Origin: Corylus avellana
Taxonomy: Eukaryota > Streptophyta > Magnoliopsida > Fagales > Betulaceae
Length of the DNA stretch: 64,000 bases
Reading direction: 5' to 3'
Assembly: GCF_901000735.1 (NCBI RefSeq)
Contig: NC_081544.1
Coordinates: 27,646,095 to 27,710,094 of the forward strand
Shown here piece after piece: positions 56,637 through 64,000 of this stretch; the stretch's first letter is position 1, and each line of letters starts with the position of its first letter. The translations under genes and the position numbers were made by a program. The notes below the pieces were generated by a model. The model ran no database searches, had not been told where the DNA came from, and saw nothing but the letters and a program-made list of their open reading frames with translations.

Positions 56637-57018
56637 GGGTACAGTCCACTTAATCCCCTCAAACTATCACCACAATGACAATTTACCCCATAAACTATCA
56701 ATTGCAATAATTTACCCCCACAAACTACCAAAACAATGACATTGTACCTCAAATTTTAACAAAATGAAGAAATTACCTTTGCTAAAATAAAATAAAATAA
56801 AATGCTAAAATTTATTTCTTTTTTTCAAAATTTTAAGGGTATCGTTGTCTTATTAAAAATTTTATAGGGGTAATTTCATCATTTTGTTAGCATTGGGGGG
56901 CATTGTCATTATTTTGGTAGTTTAAAACTTTAAAAGGTAAATTGTCGCAATTGATAGTTTGGAAAGTAAATTATTATTGGGATGATAGTTTGTGGGGATT
57001 AAGTCGATTTTACTCTTT
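56637..57018. mobile_element. Palindromic MITE (~380 bp)
   Basis: The left end GTACAGTCCACTTAATCCCC, then TCAAACTATCACC, is the reverse complement of the right end (GATGATAGTTTGTGGGGATT, AAGTCGATTTTAC). Internal arms match through AATTTACC, AAACTATCAATTGC and ACAATGACA. A poly-T tract precedes it. It has no ORF. Confidence 0.75.
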
Positions 57019-58340
57019 TTTTTAAATTCACTTGATAATTCAAATAATATTTTTCTTTAACAATTGGGAGGCAAAAACAAGATTCGACTAGGGATTTGGA
57101 TTTAACGCGTTGACGGTGGAGTCAAGGTAAAGCTTGGGAGATGTAGCCCTTAATCAAAGGGGTCAAAGTCAGTTAATTAAACTAATTTTCTTAATCAAGA
57201 ATCGGTGATTGCACTGAAACCCATACAAAAAAAAAATAGCGTGGAATAGAATCAAAAATCAAAATTTTATCTTATTCTAAGAGGAATCATAGTTGGGCAA
57301 GTGTATTTCTCAGTTAAAATAAAGAAGAAATAAGTTGTTTTCACACCTGTAACATGAAAAAGGAGACGTGGGCAGCGGCGGCAGTGGCGACGGAATGTCG
57401 GCCCGGCCCACCCAAGCTCTTAAATTATTATTTTTTACATGGGCTGGCCAGTTCAATCATTTTAAAAAATAAATTCATCAGTGAATTTTTTTTTTTTTTT
57501 TTTTTTTTTAAGTAATTGTCTGATTGTTGGAACATATATGTGAATTAATCCATTAGGAAAAAGAAACGAGCTTCATGTGAACATAGCACCAAATTGTTGA
57601 ATAGGGTTTTTCTTTTTCCTCGGGATAGTGCATGGCTAGGGCCCTCTCGAGACCTTAAGATTTTCTTTTTTCTCGAGATAGTGTTTTTTGGGTGGATTCT
57701 TAGTCGTAGGTGGATATTAATTTTTAAAAATTAAATGAGATAGATAAGTGTCAATTTTTTTTTTTTTGTCTTTTTTTAAAAAAAAATAATATTTATTTAA
57801 GACTAGAAAAAAAAAATACCATGAGAACACCTAATAGGACTTGAAAAATCAAAGTCATACACCAACATCAATTCAGTGAATTGACGTCCACTTTGAGTTC
57901 TTTTCCTTGTGCAATTAGATCAAAGCCCAAAAGGGTAATAATTAGTTTGAAAATGGACCTATACGGAAAATAAACTAGCTCCAATGAATTTAGGATACTT
58001 GTTATCTCACGATTTGTTCTAGGTTACCATTAACTACAACTTATTTAACTAAAAAGTTGTAATCGCACTTTAGTATTTATTTTGATTAATCAGGAGCTCT
58101 CTTTAGTTGTTATAATTGCATTTGACCATTCCATGAAATATCCACAGTGAAATTAAAGCCAAAATAAATTTATTGTTTTTTTTGTTTTTCATTGTCTCTT
58201 AATCTTTGACTCCCCGATTTAATATCTTGATAATTTTCATACTCTTAAAATCATATTTCATTTAATAACCCCTTACTAAAAGACTCAAGCCCGAGATTTA
58301 GAGTAATCAATTTTCATTAAATTTATCTTAACGGGTGTGT
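57019..58340. other. Intergenic, no gene seen
   Basis: A short GC-rich island near 57365-57415 (GGCAGCGGCGGCAGTGGCGA) interrupts AT-rich DNA. There are poly-T tracts near 57487 and 57757. No ORF of interest. Confidence 0.4.
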
Positions 58341-58360
58341 TGCTATCTCTTTGGTTTCAA

Positions 58361-58795
58361 TCAAAGTGATTATGAATTCCATTTTGAGTAGTGCTCCCAC
58401 AATGCTATATGTGATGACTCAACACATCATGATTTTAACCATGAAATGTCTCACTCTTAAATGCATCAAAGTGACTTACACTTCACATTTGCGTTCACAT
58501 TCGTTTCAAAATTGAGAGCTAGTGCTATAAGCAATTGCGGGTTCAAGTTATTCGATTGACAACATATCAATCAAAATTAAGTCTCAAAGTGATTATGAAT
58601 TTCATTTTGAGGAGTAGTGTTCCTACAATGTTATATGTGACCTTCCAACACTTCAAAATTTTAACCATGAAAGATTTAACTCATAAATGCATCAAAGTGA
58701 CATATACTTCATATTTGAGTTCACATTCCTATTAGAATTGAGAGTCAATATTATAAGTAATCACGTGTTCAAGTTATTCGATTGACAATAGTTCA
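58361..58795. repeat. Tandem duplication, 223-bp unit
   Basis: Copies start TCAAAGTGATTATGAATT at 58361 and 58584. Both run through TTTTAACCATGAAA, AAATGCATCAAAGTGAC, TTGAGAG, GTTCAAGTTATTCGATTGAC. Identity is roughly 80% by eye. The ORF inside copy 2 is not a gene. Confidence 0.85.
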
Positions 58796-60013
58796 TAGAG
58801 TAAAAACCCGCGTGGTCCAGTTTTGCATTATAATCACACAAACATATCAATCAAAAAGTATCAACTTCAATAACAACCTGATATGAACTGTTCATTTTAA
58901 ATGAACAATCTTAATAATGCATGTAAGTATTACATGAAATGAAATAACGATCCATTATTAGGATAACATTAAGATAAGAAGTATAGACCTCTATTGGTCT
59001 CCTCGTTTCTTTTATTTTTGGTAGAAAGAAATGGCAAAAAAAAAAAGCAGTTCAATATCAATTTCATATGATATAAAAAAAGATTTGATTTGTGTTTTTC
59101 TGATACTAGATGGATATTACTATTATTTAAAAAAAAAAAAAGAAACTAACCTTTATTTTTCTCACCCAATTTTTATTTTATTTTTTATAAAAAAAAAAAA
59201 AACAATGCAAGAAAAACGCCTAACATATCAAATCCATAAAGAAAAAGTTGGGTAGGGAAAAAGATGGGTACCCGTATTATAGTGGAGATGAGCCAACCCA
59301 AAGAAAAAAAAGAATATTCACATGATCACATATCTAGAAGAACTAGGGGAGTCCAACAGTCTTCCACATTCTCCTAAATTTCCACAATCTCATGTGGGGG
59401 CCATGGATTTTACCTTTCAAGATTACATGATTAGTCGTCAGACTGATAACCACAAAATGTGGACCGTCTGATGGGGACATCAACCAAGTGGGTAGACAGC
59501 ATAGGAAGCCATCTCACCCCAATTTGTGAAGACTGGTGGGGCCGTGGGGGCATGCCTATGATCATAGCTAAATGCCCCACTTCCTGTTTTTGGTCTTCTC
59601 TTCCAACTGAAATTGACCTAAAATGTGGTCGTTATAATTTTGATAAATATAAATCCATTTTTTTTTCCCTTTATTCATCTTAAAATATTTTGAAATTGTT
59701 ATATTTACTTGTTTAATCAAAATGTTTATCATTTGAGATAGAACAAAAATAGTATTTTATCATGAGCCTTATAAAAAAAAAAAAAAAAAATACAAGATTA
59801 TGTACACAATACCAAAAAACATATCTCTAGATTCTATTTAACAAGTAATCGTGGTCAAACAAAAAACATTTTTGGCATTTTTCGGCGTTTGATACCGTGA
59901 AAAATTATGGTCAAATCAAAAACATTTTCGTTAATTAGAAAACGTTTTTTAATTTTTGTAAAATAATTTTTCTTTTTTAAAATTGTAAACTATTTTATGA
60001 GTTTGAACTTCCC
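58796..60013. other. AT-rich intergenic, no gene seen
   Basis: Poly-A tracts, and a MITE-like stretch near 59850-59950 (GGTCAAACAAAAAACATTTTT cited by GGTCAAACAAAA; GGCGTTTGATACCG). ORFs at 59031-59255 and 59459-59683 are low-complexity or unrecognised. Confidence 0.4.
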
Positions 60014-60124
60014 TTTTTTTTTTGACATGTCTGCATAAGAGGGGGAAAGAGATTCGAACTAATGACCTCTGCTTCATGAGACGTGATCTCAGCCGATTGA
60101 GTTATCTCTTGGGGACTGAACTTC
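60004..60124 (-). mobile_element. tRNA-derived SINE, second copy (minus)
   Basis: On the minus strand: GTCCCCAAGAGATAAC, TCAATCGGCTGAGATCACG, TTAGTTCGAATCTC, CTTATGCAGACATGTC and an A10 tail (60014-60023 on the plus strand). It is the same family as 27751-27859. The flanks TGAACTTC (60004-60011) and TGAACTTC (60117-60124) are a target duplication. Confidence 0.85.
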
Positions 60125-61926
60125 TCCTTCTTAAATAACTGGAGTTTAGGGTCGAATCATTATTAAAAGTCGTCAACTTTTTCACAGATGCTCAATTTCT
60201 GTACGAGCCAAATGCCGAAATATATATATATATATATAACATTTGAAATTTATTTTTTTGATACTGCATCTTCATTCCACCACTTGAAATGCACTGTACA
60301 ATGATAACAACTTTAGGGCATCATTGATTCACAACAGTATATTCTGCATCTTTTGAGAAAAAGAAAATAAAAAACCAAAGAAGAAGAAAGATAACTTTTT
60401 AAACAATTCAATTATTTTTGTTGTCTTTTTCTTTTTAGCATTGATTTAAAAACAAAACATTCATCTTTTCTATCACCTAAAAAATAGTATGAAATTATTT
60501 TATATAAATATTTTAAAAGCATTTGATGCGGTAAAGTATGAAATAATTCATGCTAACATGAATCTGTGGAATCTAAAAATAATTCGTTGACTACTTGGCG
60601 GCAAGATTAGAGGTAGAGAGGGTATGACTGGGCAACACCAGAGAGGCCGGGTGTACTGATGGTTACAGGGGAGGACAAACCAAAGCAGCAATCCATGTAA
60701 AGAAAATCCCAAAATTTTCTCAAGAAAATGATCTCTCTCACTCTCAAAAGTCGACAGTTTTTTCTTAACTTTTTCAAGCACTAAAAAAGAGAGAAACTTA
60801 TACATAGCCCTCCACTCAGAGAGAGAGAGAGAGAGAGTCGGCCATAACAGACCAAATGGCACATTAGAGAGAGAGAGAGAGAGAGAGGGAATGGAAGCAG
60901 GCTTGTCGGCCATTAGAGCTTCAACGGAGAGCTCTCGCCCATCCCTTTGAGCCCACCTGAAGACCCTTCACGAATCACGACACAAATCGAGACTGTAGCA
61001 TAAAGTCTCGGCTTTGCAACTTTTTTTAATAGAATAATAACAAGGAAATCTCTCTCGGATTCATTGCACTTTGAGTTCCCGGGCTGAAAAGCCGCAAAAA
61101 GGGCTGGAGATTTTTCGGATTCTCTTTACAACTGTTAGTTATTTAAAAAAAAAAATTGGGTCAAAATCTTGGCCTGTGGATTGAGGATCCCCACCATTTG
61201 TGAGAAAAAAAAGCGAACTGGGTTTGTTTGTTTTTGCCCTTTGATTCATGAATTCCACGGTATTCAGTTTGTCATCGCAAGAGGGAATGTGTTGGCAGTG
61301 GTGGACGTGCTGCTTTTATCATCTTTTGTTTGATGAGTGATTATGGGCTCTGAGAGGTATGTTTTATATTCTCTTATCTTTGTTGGGATTTTTCAATTTT
61401 GAGAAGTGATTTTTCGGTGGTTTTGTAACGACCTGGCTTCTTTGGATGATTGAATTTCTGGGTTTTTGTTGGAAATGTTATTTGGTTTGTTAAGTTTCTG
61501 AATTTTGACTTCTTGTGTACTTTCACTTGATGGGGCTATCAGTGTTTCGTTTGTGTCTTTTAATTGCTCTTAGGTTGGTCTTTTGGTTCTTTTGGATGAT
61601 TGAATTGAATTTATGGCTCCATTTCTCAATTATCCGTCTGTTGAGTTATTTGAATGCAGAATTTGAGTACACTTTCATATAATTGATCTATCACTCTTTT
61701 GTATGTGTGCTTGAATTTTGTACCCCGAGGTTGGCTTGTCAAAGGCTGGTTCATGACTCCATTGACATTCTGTTGTCATTTTCAAAATCCAATTACCTTC
61801 TTGTAATTGTGAAATGTGATTATTTTTTTTTGTTAATGCTATGGTATGCAATCTGAAGCAGTTATGCACGTGCAGGTGTTAGTTATCTACTTCTGTCATA
61901 GTTTTGATCAAGTGGAGGGCCATAAA
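60125..61926 (+). promoter_or_regulatory. Upstream region, GA-rich leader and probable 5' UTR intron of the LRR kinase gene
   Basis: GA microsatellites at about 60819-60837 and 60867-60887 sit in a GA/CT-rich stretch typical of a plant leader. ATGGGCTCTGAGAG at 61343 followed by GTATGT at 61357 could be a leader exon end. A T-rich stretch reaches AG sites near 61857-61875. No joining of that ATG to the main ORF stays open, so I treat it as untranslated or as a short upstream ORF. The ORF at 60548-60913 (-) is antisense to the repeats. Confidence 0.45.
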
Positions 61927-64000
61927 ATGTCAGGGAATATCAATTCAAGGAGCATTCTGGGATTGAGGTTTGTCAGTTTCCTGTTTGTTACTTCTATACT
62001 TGTTTCTTCTTCAGAGGGGTTGAATTCGGAGGGGTTCTACCTCCTAGACCTGAAATATAGTCTTCGTGATCAATCTAACCTTTTGAAAAGTTGGAATCCC
62101 AATGATCAAACACCATGTGGATGGTCTGGTGTGAATTGCTCTTATGGCAATCATCCGGTTGTATTCTCGCTGGACTTAAATTCAATGAATCTTTCAGGAA
62201 TCCTGAGCCCTAGCATTGGTGGTTTGGTCCATCTGAAAAAGCTTGATCTTGCTCGTAATGGATTAACTGGAGAAATACCTAGGGAGATTGGAAACTGTTC
62301 CGCGTTGGAATCTCTTTCTTTGAATAATAATCAGTTTGTTGGGCAAATTCCTGCTGAGTTGGGGAAGCTGTCTTATTTAAGAAGCTTGAATATATGCAAC
62401 AATAAAATCTCTGGTCCTATTCCAGAGGAGTTCGGAAATTTGTCTGCGTTAGTTGATTTTGTGGCATATACCAACAATCTAACAGGCTCGTTGCCTCGTT
62501 CCATTGGGAATCTTAAGAGTCTAACTACATTTAGGGCTGGGCAAAATGCTATTTCTGGTAGCATACCGGCCGAAATAAGTAGATGTGAGAACTTAAAATA
62601 TCTTGGTCTTGCCGAAAATAGGTTACAAGGGGAAATACCAAAGGAGATTGGGATGCTTGGGAGGTTGACAGATCTGAAAATAGAGACTAACCAGCTTTCA
62701 GGGTTTATCCCCAAGGAACTCGGGAACTGTACGAGCCTTCAGACTCTTGCTTTGTATGATAATGTTCTAGTGGGATATATACCTAAGGAGATTGGGAACC
62801 TCAAATCTTTAAGGAATTTGTACCTCTATAGGAATAAGTTGAATGGAACAATTCCGAGTGAGATCGGGAATCTTTCTTTGGCATTAGAAATTGATTTCTC
62901 GGAGAACTATTTGATAGGTGACATCCCCTCTGAGTTCAGCAAGATAACAAACCTTAGCTTACTATTCCTTTTCGAGAACCAGCTTAGAGGTCTTATACCG
63001 AATGAGCTCACTACCTTGAGGAACTTGACAAAGCTTGACCTATCAATTAATTTTCTCCAAGGTCCCATTCCTTTCGGGTTTCAGAATTTGAGTAACTTGA
63101 CCCAGTTACAGCTTTTTGATAATCTCTTGATTGGTGGCATTCCTCAGGAGCTTGGTCTTCATAGCCAACTTTGGGTGGTAGATTTCTCAGTTAACCAGCT
63201 ATCAGGAAGAATACCTCCTGATCTTTGCCGACATTCTAGACTGGCTTTGTTGAATCTGGAATCTAATAAGCTGTATGGAAATATCCCAGCTGGGGTATTG
63301 AACTGTCAATCATTGGCCATACTTCGGCTGGTTGGAAACAGGCTTACTGGGAATTTTCCAATAGAGTTGTGCAAATTGGTGAACCTTACTGCTGTTGAGT
63401 TGGATCAAAACAGGTTTGGTGGTCCAATTCCTCCAGAAATTGGAAGCTGCCAGAAGCTGCAGAGACTTCATATTGCACACAATAACTTTACGTCAGAGTT
63501 GCCCAAGGAAATAGGAAGTCTGTCTCAATTGGTGACTTTTAATATTTCATCAAACTTGCTCACGGGACAGATTCCACCTGAAATTGTTAACTGCAAGATG
63601 CTTCAACGACTTGATCTCAGTGAAAATAGTTTTACAGATGCATTACCAAATGAGCTTGGAATCCTTTCACAGTTGGAGCTTCTCAGATTATCAGAAAATA
63701 ATTTCTCCGGAAACATACCTTCCACACTGGGAAAACTCTCCCGTTTGACAGAGTTGCAGATGGGCGGCAACTCATTTTCTGGTGAAATACCTCGTGAGTT
63801 GGGTTCCCTTTCAAGCTTGCAGATTGCATTGAATCTCAGTTATAATATTCTCACTGGGAGAATACCACCAGAGCTTGGAAATCTTAATTTACTGGTATAC
63901 CTCCTCCTCAACAATAATCAATTGAGTGGTGAAATTCCCAGAACATTTGGAAACTTGTCGAGTTTGTTGGGGTGCAATTTCTCATACAATAACCTTACTG
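61927..64000 (+). CDS. LRR receptor-like kinase, ectodomain part (3' end outside window)
   Basis: The frame is open from the ATG at 61927 to the window end, about 691 residues. A signal peptide (LRFVSFLFVTSILVSSS) is followed by the N-cap NPNDQTPCGWSGVNC and about 25 plant-type 24-residue LRRs of the LxxLxxLxLxxNxLxGxIPxxIGN kind, with many N-glycosylation sites (NLS, NLT, NCS). The kinase domain lies beyond the window. The repeat order and motifs (VAYTNNLTGSLPRS, TFRAGQNAISG, LLGCNFSYNNLT) agree with the At2g33170/At5g63930 group as I recall it. It would be a plasma-membrane receptor whose ligand I cannot name. An in-frame ATG at 61864 would add 21 residues before the signal peptide; I prefer 61927. 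Confidence 0.93.
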   Translation, partial: MSGNINSRSILGLRFVSFLFVTSILVSSSEGLNSEGFYLLDLKYSLRDQSNLLKSWNPNDQTPCGWSGVNCSYGNHPVVFSLDLNSMNLSGILSPSIGGLVHLKKLDLARNGLTGEIPREIGNCSALESLSLNNNQFVGQIPAELGKLSYLRSLNICNNKISGPIPEEFGNLSALVDFVAYTNNLTGSLPRSIGNLKSLTTFRAGQNAISGSIPAEISRCENLKYLGLAENRLQGEIPKEIGMLGRLTDLKIETNQLSGFIPKELGNCTSLQTLALYDNVLVGYIPKEIGNLKSLRNLYLYRNKLNGTIPSEIGNLSLALEIDFSENYLIGDIPSEFSKITNLSLLFLFENQLRGLIPNELTTLRNLTKLDLSINFLQGPIPFGFQNLSNLTQLQLFDNLLIGGIPQELGLHSQLWVVDFSVNQLSGRIPPDLCRHSRLALLNLESNKLYGNIPAGVLNCQSLAILRLVGNRLTGNFPIELCKLVNLTAVELDQNRFGGPIPPEIGSCQKLQRLHIAHNNFTSELPKEIGSLSQLVTFNISSNLLTGQIPPEIVNCKMLQRLDLSENSFTDALPNELGILSQLELLRLSENNFSGNIPSTLGKLSRLTELQMGGNSFSGEIPRELGSLSSLQIALNLSYNILTGRIPPELGNLNLLVYLLLNNNQLSGEIPRTFGNLSSLLGCNFSYNNLT

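Noticed and set aside
1..64000. CRISPR arrays, rRNA genes, organelle or bacterial insertions, integrated viral sequences
   Set aside because: I scanned for spaced short repeats, rRNA-like stretches, intronless organelle genes and viral coat or replicase motifs and saw none.

Overview
This is nuclear DNA from a flowering plant, most likely a woody eudicot of the rosid group. The evidence is AT-rich intergenic DNA, GT-AG introns, plant-only gene families and dense plant-type transposon debris. There are no prokaryotic features. A 20-N assembly gap lies at 31335-31354.

Layout. 1-515 (+): C-terminal part of a dirigent protein. 1061-2076 (-): two-exon hydroxyethylthiazole kinase of thiamin salvage. 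3265-3696 (+): secreted S-protein homologue. 4958-8854 (+): four-exon GT14 glycosyltransferase. 10226-20311 (-): a tandem array of two-exon defensin-like cysteine-rich peptide genes. Two copies read intact, two are broken, and a lone upstream flank suggests a fifth that was lost. Their true frames give no long ORF and were read here by splicing a signal-peptide exon to a cysteine exon. 20.3-31.9 kb is a repeat-rich block: hAT-like elements, a decayed Helitron, a SINE with target-site duplications, a large palindromic MITE and an orphan first exon of cytochrome b5. 31.9-36.0 kb (+): a 5'-truncated and a complete F-box/PP2 gene in tandem. 39656-47372 (-): ten-exon chloroplast GDT1/PAM71-type transporter with an L1-type LINE in its fifth intron. 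49961-51445 (+): two-exon GATA1-type transcription factor. 51.4-60.5 kb is gene-poor and full of repeats. 61927-64000 (+): LRR receptor kinase ectodomain, cut by the window end.

The genes do not form one pathway. From memory, dirigent, thiazole kinase, GT14, GATA1 and S-protein homologues are neighbours on Arabidopsis chromosome 3 (At3g24020 to At3g24060). The window would then be an expanded syntenic segment into which the defensin-like, PP2 and GDT1 genes are interspersed. The most novel content is the defensin-like array, with shared promoter, intron and flank modules, a hairpin next to the stop codon in both intact copies, and visible steps of gene decay.
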